A stretch of DNA of 64,000 bases from Neolewinella persica DSM 23188 (GCF_000373105.1 NZ_KB890415.1:46222-110221); one strand, 5' to 3'; counted from the stretch's first letter, positions 17,145 to 26,067 are shown. Notes: a model not told the origin generated them from the sequence alone. Numbers and translations are program-made.

Positions 17145-17993
17145 ATGAACCTCAACACGCGAATTAAAGACTTCTATGACGCTTCCACACCCCTGTGGTT
17201 GAATACGTGGGGAGAGCAGATGCACCATGGCTTTTACGGCCAGGATGGCAAGCGGAAGGTTGGCCATCAGCAGGCTCAGCTTGATATGATTGAGGCCATG
17301 CTGGAATGGGGGCAGGCACCGGCCAGGGTTCGAAGGTTTCTGGATGCGGGTTGCGGTGTTGGTGGTAGTAGCCGATACCTGGCGCTGAAGTATCCTGCTG
17401 CTCTGGGATTAGGGGTTACACTGAGCCCGGTGCAGGCACAGAATGGAAGAAAGTATAATGAGGAGGCCGGGGTAGGGGACCGGCTGGCCATACGTGCTCA
17501 GGACGTCTATTCATTAGATGAGGAAGAGGACGGCCCTTTCGATCTCATCTGGAGTATGGAAAGCGCCGAACACATGGAGGACAAAGTTGCCTTGATGGAC
17601 CTTTTCAACCGGCTGCTAAATCCGGGCGGGCAATTGATCATGGCAACTTGGTGTCACCGTCCGGAGCCTCCAATGTTGACCAAAAATGATCATCGGGTAC
17701 TAGGTAAAATTTGTGACCTTTATCACTTACCTCCGCTGGTGAGCGTCCCGGTGTTGGGCGAAGCCGCAACCCAGGTGGGATTTACCGATGTGGTGACCGA
17801 TGATTGGTCCGCAGCAGTAGAGCCATTTTGGGGCGCTGTAATAAATTCCGGGCTCGATCCGCGCAACTGGCCGGGTTTGATCCGTGCCGGATCAAGTACC
17901 ATCAAAGGTGCCTGGGCCATGAAATATATGAAAGAGGGCTTCCGTACGGGGGCGATTCGCTACGGCGTACTGCGTGCCACTAAAAGTAAGTAG
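17145..17993 (+). CDS. Gamma-tocopherol-methyltransferase-like enzyme (plant VTE4-like)
   Basis: Predicted SAM-dependent methyltransferase of 282 aa that would add the last ring methyl of tocopherols. It matches plant gamma-TMT along its length: WGEQMHHGFYG, the SAM loop DAGCGVGGSSRYLALKYPA (near residue 67), GVTLSPVQAQ, WSMESAEHMEDK (near 135), ATWCHR, and a C-terminal AVEPFWGAVI ... IKGAWAMKYMKEG. The ATG at 17145 is used; the longer frame reads through the palindrome arm and gives a repetitive, unrelated N-terminus. Substrate preference (tocopherol or a related chromanol) cannot be decided from sequence. Confidence 0.88.
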   Translation: MNLNTRIKDFYDASTPLWLNTWGEQMHHGFYGQDGKRKVGHQQAQLDMIEAMLEWGQAPARVRRFLDAGCGVGGSSRYLALKYPAALGLGVTLSPVQAQNGRKYNEEAGVGDRLAIRAQDVYSLDEEEDGPFDLIWSMESAEHMEDKVALMDLFNRLLNPGGQLIMATWCHRPEPPMLTKNDHRVLGKICDLYHLPPLVSVPVLGEAATQVGFTDVVTDDWSAAVEPFWGAVINSGLDPRNWPGLIRAGSSTIKGAWAMKYMKEGFRTGAIRYGVLRATKSK

Positions 17994-18182
17994 AGTCAGT
18001 AGTTAGTGGGTAGTACGTAGTGCCTGCATGCATGCTACCGCAAGTACAGGCAGCCACACGGCGCTTACCTTATTTATTCAATTTTTTAAAGCGACTGGGA
18101 TATTAGCTTTTCGGTCACGCAGGATACACGGCACTACATACTACCTGCTACCCGCTACTGACTACCCACTACTTACTACAAT
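17994..18182. repeat. Variable-arm palindromic element (GTAGTAGTGGG word) upstream of the prenyltransferase gene
   Basis: The left arm (GTCAGTAGTTAGTGGGTAGT onward, near 17996-18025) faces a longer right arm (CTGCTACCCGCTACTGACTA onward, 18137-18180). The centre includes the core piece GCTACCGCAAGTAC. The right arm ends 4 bases before the ATG at 18183. Confidence 0.8.
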
Positions 18183-19043
18183 ATGATCACTTTTCTCCGT
18201 TTCGGCCGGGCACATACGCTGATTGGTACTTCGCTTTCGTTGTTGGCACTGTACCTAATGGCGTCCCGGCACGTGGGCGCGCATGACTGGCTGATGTTTG
18301 GCCTTAGTTTGTTCAGCTGCCTGGCGGCCAACGTCTACATCACCGGCCTGAACCAAGTGACGGATGTGGAGATAGACCGGATCAATAAGCCTTACCTGCC
18401 ACTTGCGAGTGGAGCTTACACTATGCAAACTGGTAAGCTGATCGTAGGGGTTTGTGGTGTTTTAGCGGTAGTGTCGTGCCTGATCTACCGACCGTGGTTA
18501 ATGGCTACGGTCCTGTCTAGTCTCGCCATCGGCACGGCTTACAGCTTAGAACCCATTCGCCTTAAGCGGTACCATTTCTGGGCAGCGTTCTGCATAATTG
18601 TCGTTCGCGGATTGATCGTTAATTTGCTGCTGTATTTGCACTTTCGAACGGCATTAGGGGCGGGGCCGCAGGTGCAAAGTTCGGTTTGGCTGCTGACCGC
18701 GATCATCTTCGTTTTCGGCGTCATCATTGCCTGGTTTAAGGACCTTCCCGATACCGAAGGAGACGAAGCTTACGGTATCAAGACCCTGACTTTGCTGCAA
18801 TCTCGGGAGTGGGTCTATTCCCGGGGAGGGTTGTTACTCACCCTTACCCTGTTTTTGGCCGCCGCTTACAGTTTCTGGGTAGAATGGATATGGCTCGGCC
18901 TCGGACTGACAGTGCTACTGGCGGGCTACCGGTTTATTTCTTCCCGCCTCGACTTGTCCGACCAAGCCTCCATCGCCCGCTTTTATCAGGGGACGTGGGT
19001 GGTGTTTTTCGGCGTGTACATCGTGTTTGGGGTTTTGGGGTAG
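18183..19043 (+). CDS. UbiA prenyltransferase, homogentisate phytyltransferase-like (plant VTE2-like)
   Basis: Integral membrane prenyltransferase of 286 aa with about eight helices. It should condense homogentisate with phytyl or geranylgeranyl diphosphate, the committed step to tocopherols. The first Asp-rich motif is N57..D61..D65 (NQVTDVEIDRINKP), followed by YLPLASGAY, which is the plant VTE2 signature. The second is KDLPDTEGD near residue 184. A single His in LLYLHF also matches. MenA and UbiA proper have different motifs at these sites. The start ATG abuts the palindrome arm. A GC-rich word copy sits inside the gene at 18657-18679 and codes for a loop (GAGPQV). No cyclase or HPPD gene is in the window. 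Confidence 0.88.
   Translation: MITFLRFGRAHTLIGTSLSLLALYLMASRHVGAHDWLMFGLSLFSCLAANVYITGLNQVTDVEIDRINKPYLPLASGAYTMQTGKLIVGVCGVLAVVSCLIYRPWLMATVLSSLAIGTAYSLEPIRLKRYHFWAAFCIIVVRGLIVNLLLYLHFRTALGAGPQVQSSVWLLTAIIFVFGVIIAWFKDLPDTEGDEAYGIKTLTLLQSREWVYSRGGLLLTLTLFLAAAYSFWVEWIWLGLGLTVLLAGYRFISSRLDLSDQASIARFYQGTWVVFFGVYIVFGVLG
18657..18679 (-). repeat. Dispersed GC-rich word inside the prenyltransferase gene
   Basis: On the minus strand TTTGCACCTGCGGCCCCGCC. It encodes the loop GAGPQV between two membrane helices. Confidence 0.65.
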
Positions 19044-19049
19044 CCGCTA

Positions 19050-19203
19050 GGTTGCCCGGACGTCCAAAGCTGTATTTTGCCAGGAAGAAGTCCCAACCCC
19101 ACTCCGTAGAAATGAGGTTGAAAGTGTCCAGGTTCGGGTCGAAATCAGCGGTATCTCCATACCACCCCGTCAACAATAAGTTGCCGTCCTTATCTAGAGG
19201 CAA
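19050..19203 (-). pseudogene. Remnant of a propeller-repeat (SBBP-like) protein
   Basis: The minus strand reads DKDGNLLLTGWYGDTADFDP, then a short gap and WDFFLAKYS. This is the unit pattern of SBBP-type surface proteins (D..GN..VTG....FDP...D.F.AKY). It has no start region, no second repeat and no sorting domain, and overlaps the 3' end of the beta-helix gene by about 10 bases, so it is probably debris of a deleted gene. Confidence 0.45.
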
Positions 19204-20342
19204 CTCGCTTCATTCGCTGGTAAGGCGATCCCTCCAATCACCCAATTGCCCCGGCCGCAATCCTGGTAGACGTCTTCCTCGTTTACGAGTACGATATTCT
19301 CGAAGGTTTCCAATAGTGGAAAACCCAGGTTGAACCGATTTGTCTCGGCAGCAAGTTCATAATCGAATAAGCCGGAAGCGCCGGCGCGGTTAAGGACCAA
19401 TAAATTATTGTTGGCCTCGCCAAGCAATTGGAAGTTGAATTCGAGATTGTTGTACGAGTTATTGCGGAAGACAACGCTCTGGGTAGCCGCGACATCAGAC
19501 CCCGATAATTCGCCGCTGGGCAAAAGCCATAGCCCCTGTGGTGCGTCGCTAAGGACAAAGCCCGTAAGGTTAGCGAAGCATTCATTATTGGCTACGAGGG
19601 TGTGGCGACTGCTGGCCCAGATTCCTGCTTGGTAACCAGTGACCGTGTTGTTGCGAACCCGGGCGTGGTCGCCTTTCATGGTCACAATGCCTGTAGCAAA
19701 AGGGGTGTCCGGGCGCGCGTAGAGCGCCTGAGCTATGAAGCGGTTGCCTGCGATAGATACGTAGTCACTACCCTCGAGAAGAACCCCGAATTGGTGGTTG
19801 GTAATGGTGTTATTCGCAATGATCGACCGTTTGCTGTCCTCCACCAGGACCGCTACGCCGCCCACGCTGCCCGATGGGCGGATGTCGATTCCGGCGATGA
19901 GCGACTTGGGCGCATTACGCAGGTGCAGGGCGGGGTCAAGAAAGCCGGCAATGATTTGGTAAGTTGTCGTGGTTACCTCGAGTACGGCTCCCTCCTGCCC
20001 GAGCAGATTGAGGGTATAGGGGATGACCACAGAGGACGATTCCCGGTGGAGGCCACTGGCCAGCCGCACCGTTCCTCGGGGGCCAGCTGCTGCGATGGCT
20101 GCCGCAAGTGCATCGACGGAACCCGCCGGTACGGTCACTACCGCTGCTTTTTGGTTAGACCCAAGCCGGGTCTCCAACTGCTTTCGGTCGGCGGCTAATT
20201 CGGCTTCCGCCTTATCGACTTTGGCCCTTACGGACGATAGGTCTACCACCGCAGCATCGACGGGAACGAGGCGGTCGGTTTCACAGGAGGATACCCCGCA
20301 AGCAAGGCAGCACAAAAAGAAAAGATAGGATAGCGTACGCAT
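19194..20342 (-). CDS. Right-handed beta-helix lipoprotein (paralogue A)
   Basis: A 382-aa predicted lipoprotein: signal peptide with lipobox VSSC, then a short helical linker (residues 30-65), then a parallel beta-helix. The helix starts with GSVDALAAAIAAAG and a pectate-lyase-like GTVRLASGLHRES. Coils follow, with repeated N-rich turns such as IIANNTITNHQFGVLLEGSD. No catalytic residues of a known lyase family could be identified. About half of its residues are identical to the next gene upstream (20460-21599), so the two arose by tandem duplication. Both lie beside the hybrid two-component gene. Carbohydrate binding or cleavage is possible but not shown. Confidence 0.8.
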   Translation of the reverse strand: MRTLSYLFFLCCLACGVSSCETDRLVPVDAAVVDLSSVRAKVDKAEAELAADRKQLETRLGSNQKAAVVTVPAGSVDALAAAIAAAGPRGTVRLASGLHRESSSVVIPYTLNLLGQEGAVLEVTTTTYQIIAGFLDPALHLRNAPKSLIAGIDIRPSGSVGGVAVLVEDSKRSIIANNTITNHQFGVLLEGSDYVSIAGNRFIAQALYARPDTPFATGIVTMKGDHARVRNNTVTGYQAGIWASSRHTLVANNECFANLTGFVLSDAPQGLWLLPSGELSGSDVAATQSVVFRNNSYNNLEFNFQLLGEANNNLLVLNRAGASGLFDYELAAETNRFNLGFPLLETFENIVLVNEEDVYQDCGRGNWVIGGIALPANEASCL

Positions 20343-20459
20343 GATCTATATTGGTTAAGGTTGAGAGGTAAATGAGGAGGATGTAGCATATCCGGTAGTG
20401 GCCCCACGGTATTGATGGGACCACTATCAGATAAGCAGGGAATATGAAGCAGAGAATCC

Positions 20460-21599
20460 TTAGAAACAATTTACCTCATCGGCTGGCACCTCCTCGCCTC
20501 CCCAGATGGTGTTATCCGTGCCGCAATCGACGTAGGTATCTCCGGCGGGCAGCAGCGCGCGGTTCCTGAAAGTCTCCGGCAGGAGAAAACCCAGTGAGTA
20601 CCGGTCGGTCTCCATGGTGAATTCGTAGTCAACCCGGCCGGCATTGTCGGTACTGTTGAAGACGAGCAGGTTATTATTTGCTCCATCGATCGCTTGGATG
20701 TTGACGTCAAGGTTGTCATGCGCACTGTTCCCAAATACCAGGGTACGGAAGGCTGAAAAGTCCGAGCCGGAGAGCTCCCCACTGGGGAGTTTCCAGGTGC
20801 CCGGCGTCGCCCGGCAAAGCACTAAGCCGAGGAAGTTAGTTTGCATTTCATTGCCGATCACCCGGCCGAAGCGGCTACAGGCCCAGATGCCGATGAAAAA
20901 TCCAGAGACGTCGTTGCCGGAGACGCCGGCCCGGTCCCCCTTCATCGTCAGGATCCCGGTGGCGAAGGGAGCCTCGTTGGTCTGCCAGAGTGGAGTGCCG
21001 ATCACCTCATTGCCGATAATAAATACCCGGTCGCTCGCTTCCAGCAATACCCCGAACTGGAACTGGTCGATCCGGTTTTCCCGGAGGTAGGTCCGCGGAC
21101 TATCCTCCACCAGGATGCCCACGCCTCCGGCCACGCCGGTAGGACGGATCTCGATGCCGGTGATGTAGGTACGTGGAGCGTTTAGGACATGTATGGCGGG
21201 ATCGAGCGAAGTCGTTGCGAAATTATGCAGGCCGGTGGTGACCTCCAGTACCGCCCCGGCTTGCCCGATTAACTTGAGCTGGTGAGGAATGAGTACGGTA
21301 GCCGATTCAGTATGGACACCACTTTCGAGTACTACGGTGCCGCCTCTGCCGGCTTGCGCAATGGCTGCAGCCAGGGCATCCACGGAGCCGCCGGGGACGC
21401 TTACGGCTTGGCGTTTAGGGAAGGAAGTAACCTCCTTTTTCCGCTCGGTCAGCTCGGCTTGGAATTCCGCCTCGAGCTTATTGGCTTCCGCTTCTAAGGC
21501 GGCAGCGGTGTCGTCTGGTGTTGTTATCTGAACAGGTGCTACTTCGCAGGCGAAGCAGAATAAGAAAACAAAGGAAAGGCAGTGGGTAAGGTAACGCAT
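20460..21599 (-). CDS. Right-handed beta-helix lipoprotein (paralogue B)
   Basis: A 379-aa paralogue of the preceding gene product. It has a lipoprotein signal with lipobox FACE, a linker rich in Ala and Glu (AAALEAEANKLEAEF), and then the same beta-helix beginning GSVDALAAAIAQAG. Shared landmarks are GILVEDSPR, QFGVLLEASD, PFATGILTMKGD and LPSGELSGSDFSA, and both end ADEVNCF or similar. The gap between the pair is 117 bases, so they may be co-transcribed. Conserved PFATGI and TMKGD stretches may mark the functional face. The role is unknown. Confidence 0.8.
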   Translation of the reverse strand: MRYLTHCLSFVFLFCFACEVAPVQITTPDDTAAALEAEANKLEAEFQAELTERKKEVTSFPKRQAVSVPGGSVDALAAAIAQAGRGGTVVLESGVHTESATVLIPHQLKLIGQAGAVLEVTTGLHNFATTSLDPAIHVLNAPRTYITGIEIRPTGVAGGVGILVEDSPRTYLRENRIDQFQFGVLLEASDRVFIIGNEVIGTPLWQTNEAPFATGILTMKGDRAGVSGNDVSGFFIGIWACSRFGRVIGNEMQTNFLGLVLCRATPGTWKLPSGELSGSDFSAFRTLVFGNSAHDNLDVNIQAIDGANNNLLVFNSTDNAGRVDYEFTMETDRYSLGFLLPETFRNRALLPAGDTYVDCGTDNTIWGGEEVPADEVNCF

Positions 21600-21770
21600 G
21601 GTATGGGTGGTGTTGTAATGGGTGAATCAGTTGGTGTTTGTCTCTCCGGACAAGCTGGGATAAAATTATTTACTCCCTTCCCCTGACCGCCCGGAGGTAT
21701 GTTGCAAATACCCGGATTATTGGTGCATTTGGCTCTTTTACGGAAGATTTAGCTTTGTTCTGGCTTGCCT

Positions 21771-24700
21771 TTATTTCCCGTTCCGGTAGGCCGAAGGCGT
21801 GCGCCCGATTTCTTCCCGGAATACCCGGGAAAAGTAATCGGGGTCCCGGAAACCACAGTCGTAGGCAATTTCGGCGATCGTCAGGGAGCTCTCCCGTAGT
21901 AGGGTTCGGGCTTGCTGTATACGGACTGAACGAATAAATCGAGTGGTATGCATGTCCACTAGTTGGTGCAGTTTCCGGTGTAGCTGGGACCGACTGAGGT
22001 GGACCTCGCGGGCCAGGTCCTCTACACTGAAATCGGGGTCCGACAGGTGAGCCTCTACAACGGTCCGGGCGCGGATGATGAAGGCGTGCTCTTCGGGTTG
22101 TTCCGGAGGAGGAGCCGTTAAATCCGGAGGCGCAGTACCGAGCAGACCACGATAGTAGGTCCGTAAACGATCCCGTTGGCGCAGTAACTGTTCACAGCGA
22201 GTACGTAGTTCCCGGGGGTCGAAGGGTTTGGGAAGGTAAGCATCGGCGCCCCGGGAGAAGCCTTCGAGCCGGGAGGCCAGATCAACCCGGGCCGTAAGCA
22301 GAATGACGGGAATATGGCTGGTGGAAGGTGCCGCTTTCAGTCTTTGGCAGACCGTAAAGCCGTCCATCCGGGGCATCATCACGTCGCTGACGATCAGGTC
22401 GAATTCCTGGTCGTCGGCCAGCTCCAACCCTTCAACTCCGTCCCGGGCCATGGTAAGTTGGTAGTTATCCGCCAAACAGGCGCGGAGGAAGCGGCGTAAA
22501 TCATCGTTATCTTCGATGACTAGGACGGAGTGGTTGGTGGGCGCGGCCGCAGGTGCCGGGCCGGTTACCCCATCCGCCGGCAAAGGGATGGCCTCCAAAG
22601 TAGGGGACTCCTCCAGAGGAGCGGACTGGCTGATGGGCAAAAGCAGGGTGAAGACAGCTCCGGCCCCGGGGGCGTTCTCCGCCCGGATGCTGCCCCCCAT
22701 CAGCTGCACAATTTCCCGCACCAGGGCCAGGCCGATACCCGCCCCACCTTTATTATGGGTAGCCCGGTGGAAACGGTCGAAAATTAACGGTAGCTCCTCC
22801 GGCGGGATGCCGGGGCCGTTATCCCGTACAGTGATCTGAAGGTACTCGTCTTCAGCAGTGACCAAGAGGTCAGCGCTTAGTTCGACCCAGCCTCCGTCCG
22901 GGGCATGCCGTACGGCGTTAACCAGCAGATTGCTGAGGACCCGCTGGAGCCGCTCTGCGTCAAAGTCCATCCACTGCACCTGCATCCGTGCCCGAAAACG
23001 CAGCTCAATGTCGCGCGGCTGGGCGAGTGATTCGAAGGCCTCCAGGTTGTACCGAAGGAAAGGAAGAATGTCGGCCAGGCGGGGCTTCAGCTTCAGGAAA
23101 CCGCTGTCCGCCTGGGCCAGCTCCAGGAGTTGATTGACGAGCCACAACAGCCGCTGCCCACCGTTACGGATCCGTTGGGCACGCTCCCGCGCCCGGCCGG
23201 AAAGCTGGTCGTAGAGGGCCTGTCCGTCACCCAGAATAAGCGTCAGCGGTGTTCGGAACTCGTGGGAAATATTAGTGAATAAGTGGGTTTTAGCAACGTC
23301 CAGCTCCTCCATGAACTGCCGCTCGGCTTGCTCTCGCCGGCGGGCTAACTGCTGCCGGAAAAAGTAATAAACCAGGCCCAGAAACAAGGCCAGGTAAGCG
23401 ACGTAGGCGTAGGCATTCGCGTACCACGGCTCCCGGATGCGCAGGGAGACCACCTCGCGCGGGGGCGTGGTCGCGCCATCGGAATTACCGGCGATCACGG
23501 AGAGTTGGTAATTGCCGGACGGAAGATTGGGGTATTCGAGGGGCTGCCCTGGCAGCGCTACGCGCCATCCGGCGTCGAAGTTGCCGAGGCGGTACCGCAG
23601 TTGGTTCCGCTCGGGAGATTTATAGTGGAGGGCGGCGACTGAAAACGTCAGGTCGTTTTGGTAATGGGGTAGGGCAAGGACTTCGGAGGCTGTTTCTGGC
23701 AAGGGTTGCCCGCGACCATTTACGGTTACCGCCTGTAGTACGATCGCCGGTGGCACAGTGTCGTACCGGATTTTTGCGGGTTGAACGGCGAAAAGCCCTC
23801 GCTCGTTAGCGAAGAACAGTTCGCCGGTTCCATCGTGCCGGTAAGCAAACATTTCGTGGGCGTACCAATCTTCCCCCGTGTCGAGCCAGGTCGAAGCAAA
23901 GAGGCGGTGTTTAGTGTGGGAACTAAGCGGATCTACGGCGGTAAGGCCTTTTTCGGCGGCAATCCAGAGGAGACCTCGCTTGTCCTCCACGAGCGCTCGG
24001 GGGAAGCGCAGTCCGTCCTCGTCCAGGCTGGGTTCGGATAAAATTTCCCCGCTTTGTGGGTCATAGTGTAGGAATCCGGCGTCGGTAGCCAGCCACAGCT
24101 TGCCATCTTCCGCTACGGAGAAACGCCGGATCGTCCGGCTCATCGGGTGGGCCGTAAATTTCCTGGTGTTATCGTCCCACTCCACCAGTCCCGCAAAGAC
24201 ACTGGAAAGCCAGAGTTGCCCCGGACGGGTGCCTTCCTGAAGATCGGTAATGCTACCGAAGGCAAGATTCGGTTGCCCATCCGGTGCCTCCACGGGGTCA
24301 CTGAAGAACCGCTTGATGTCTCCGTTTCCGTTCAGCGGGATGGTACAGATTCCCTTGCCGAAGCAACTCAGCCACAGGTGCTCCCCAAAGCGACGGACAG
24401 TCAGGTACACGGAGTAATCCGGTAGATCCATAAAGGGGTGTATAATTGTTACCGCTCCGCCGTCCAGGGGAACCCGGTACAGGGACTGCCCGGCGACAGC
24501 GTAGATTACTCGCTCGTCGGGCGTGGTTGCTAAACCGAAAATGCGCGGCGCAGGATTCCTGCCGGCGAGGAAGGGAAGCGATACGGGCGTGAGTTTCTCC
24601 GCGGCCCGATCCCATTGCCAGAGCCCTTGGGCCGCCGTGCCCAGGAAGATGAGATCGGATTTGGAACCTACCAACGCGGTGATGCCGCCGGAGTTGAAAT

Positions 24701-25811
24701 CCGTACCTGGGGGGAGCATCCCCTGCAGGTCCACCCGCCTTACATTTGGCGGGGAGGGATCGATGATCTGTAAGCCCCGTCGGAAGCCCCCGGACCAGAT
24801 TCTCCCGCGCCAATCACAGTAGAGGTCATTGGCACCGGGCAGTTGGTCAGTGCCATTAGCGGTGGTTGCTACCGCGCGCCGGTAGCGCTCCGTTTCCGGG
24901 TCGAATACCCAAAGTCGCGATGCGGGATAGCTACCAACGTTGAGCCATAGTCGTCCTTCCGGATCAATTGTCGGGCTCCCCATAAAGTTAAATGACGGCC
25001 CAGGCGGAGGATAAAATTTGGTCTGACCGGTGGCTGGATCAAAACGGATCAGGCCATAAAAAGTGGTTACCCACAAACAGTTGCGGGCTTCGTCTTTGAC
25101 CATGCCAAGAGCATTATTCCCCTCCGGGAGCTTACTCCAGCGATGAGTGACGAAAGATTGGCTGTCGGGCTGGTAGCGAACCAGCCCCTGCTCCGTGGCC
25201 AGCCATAGCCGACCGGCATTGTCATGGCAGATGCCTTTCCTCAGGGCGTTTGTGGGCAGGGAAGTGGTGTCTCCGGGAAGGCTTAGAAAATGTCGGTAGG
25301 GGACCGTGTCCATGCCGGTTGTCTGCAGGTCATACCGGAATAAACCCGCAGCGCTGGTCGCTACCCACAGGTATTCACCAGCCTCCTCGTGCAGCGCCAC
25401 TACGCCCACGCTGTCCGGAATAGCTCCTCCAGGTCGATCATCTCTGGGCGCAAAGGCCCTGAAGATGTCCTGACGTGCGTCGTACCGGAACAGTTTGCCA
25501 GCCGCAAGTTGGTATCCCAACCATAAGCTGCCGCTCCCTCCGGCATAGAGGATAGGCGATTCCCGCGTCGAGGATTCCGGATCGTGGGCGCGCGAGGGGT
25601 AGTAGCTCTTCATCCCGATACCGTCGTAGCGGTTAATTCCATCGTTGGTCCCCAACCAGACGTAGCCCCGCTGGTCTTGGGTGATGTTGATGACGGTAGG
25701 GTTGGATAAGCCATCCGTCACCGTAAGGTTGCGGAACCGGCAGGGTAGGTCCTGAGCAAAGGTGGACCAGCTCAGTAATAAGACCAGGTAGGGGCAAAGC
25801 AGAGTGCGCAC
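21771..25811 (-). CDS. Hybrid two-component system protein (propeller sensor, kinase, receiver, AraC)
   Basis: One-protein signalling system, about 1346 aa. Order: signal peptide (RTLLCPYLVLLLSWSTFAQ), two-component-regulator propeller repeats (DGLSNPTVINITQDQRGYVW onward) to about 690, Y_Y_Y domain to about 765, one membrane helix (YVAYLALFLGLVYYFF), HisKA (NISHEFRTPLTL), HATPase (NAVRHAPDG, DNGPGIPPEE, GIGLALV), receiver (SDVMMPRMDG, LLTARVD) and C-terminal AraC-type HTH (IAYDCGFRDPDYFSRVF). Start is the GTG at 25811: a TATATTTG box lies just upstream and the signal peptide starts there; ATGs at 25901/25907 lie upstream of that box. HTCS proteins sense glycans in the periplasm; the adjacent beta-helix lipoproteins are likely targets (inference). 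Confidence 0.93.
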   Translation of the reverse strand: MRTLLCPYLVLLLSWSTFAQDLPCRFRNLTVTDGLSNPTVINITQDQRGYVWLGTNDGINRYDGIGMKSYYPSRAHDPESSTRESPILYAGGSGSLWLGYQLAAGKLFRYDARQDIFRAFAPRDDRPGGAIPDSVGVVALHEEAGEYLWVATSAAGLFRYDLQTTGMDTVPYRHFLSLPGDTTSLPTNALRKGICHDNAGRLWLATEQGLVRYQPDSQSFVTHRWSKLPEGNNALGMVKDEARNCLWVTTFYGLIRFDPATGQTKFYPPPGPSFNFMGSPTIDPEGRLWLNVGSYPASRLWVFDPETERYRRAVATTANGTDQLPGANDLYCDWRGRIWSGGFRRGLQIIDPSPPNVRRVDLQGMLPPGTDFNSGGITALVGSKSDLIFLGTAAQGLWQWDRAAEKLTPVSLPFLAGRNPAPRIFGLATTPDERVIYAVAGQSLYRVPLDGGAVTIIHPFMDLPDYSVYLTVRRFGEHLWLSCFGKGICTIPLNGNGDIKRFFSDPVEAPDGQPNLAFGSITDLQEGTRPGQLWLSSVFAGLVEWDDNTRKFTAHPMSRTIRRFSVAEDGKLWLATDAGFLHYDPQSGEILSEPSLDEDGLRFPRALVEDKRGLLWIAAEKGLTAVDPLSSHTKHRLFASTWLDTGEDWYAHEMFAYRHDGTGELFFANERGLFAVQPAKIRYDTVPPAIVLQAVTVNGRGQPLPETASEVLALPHYQNDLTFSVAALHYKSPERNQLRYRLGNFDAGWRVALPGQPLEYPNLPSGNYQLSVIAGNSDGATTPPREVVSLRIREPWYANAYAYVAYLALFLGLVYYFFRQQLARRREQAERQFMEELDVAKTHLFTNISHEFRTPLTLILGDGQALYDQLSGRARERAQRIRNGGQRLLWLVNQLLELAQADSGFLKLKPRLADILPFLRYNLEAFESLAQPRDIELRFRARMQVQWMDFDAERLQRVLSNLLVNAVRHAPDGGWVELSADLLVTAEDEYLQITVRDNGPGIPPEELPLIFDRFHRATHNKGGAGIGLALVREIVQLMGGSIRAENAPGAGAVFTLLLPISQSAPLEESPTLEAIPLPADGVTGPAPAAAPTNHSVLVIEDNDDLRRFLRACLADNYQLTMARDGVEGLELADDQEFDLIVSDVMMPRMDGFTVCQRLKAAPSTSHIPVILLTARVDLASRLEGFSRGADAYLPKPFDPRELRTRCEQLLRQRDRLRTYYRGLLGTAPPDLTAPPPEQPEEHAFIIRARTVVEAHLSDPDFSVEDLAREVHLSRSQLHRKLHQLVDMHTTRFIRSVRIQQARTLLRESSLTIAEIAYDCGFRDPDYFSRVFREEIGRTPSAYRNGK
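22539..22560 (-). repeat. Dispersed GC-rich word inside the hybrid two-component gene
   Basis: Minus strand GGCACCTGCGGCCGCGCC. It encodes the Ala/Pro linker APAAAPT between the kinase and receiver domains. Confidence 0.6.
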
Positions 25812-25835
25812 AATGAGGTAACTATAGGGCTTTAA

Positions 25836-25843
25836 CAAATATA
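25836..25843 (-). promoter_or_regulatory. -7 box of the hybrid two-component gene
   Basis: TATATTTG on the minus strand, 25 bases before the GTG start at 25811. It decides the start codon, since the upstream ATGs would lie before the promoter. Confidence 0.5.
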
Positions 25844-26067
25844 TGGGAATTTTCCAACGTGCTATCAGTCGATTGGGAGGGGCGCGCTTGCAATTTGTCA
25901 TGCACACGATTGCGAGGACCCAGCGCCAAGAATGATCAGGTTACTCATCTTAGCCAGTAAATCATCAGTCCATGCTCCGCTACCTGCCCATCCGCCATTA
26001 GGCAGAAGTCGATTTCCTTGAACTTCGCCGCGTCATTGTTGATCACCCGTTGATCGGACGATACTTT

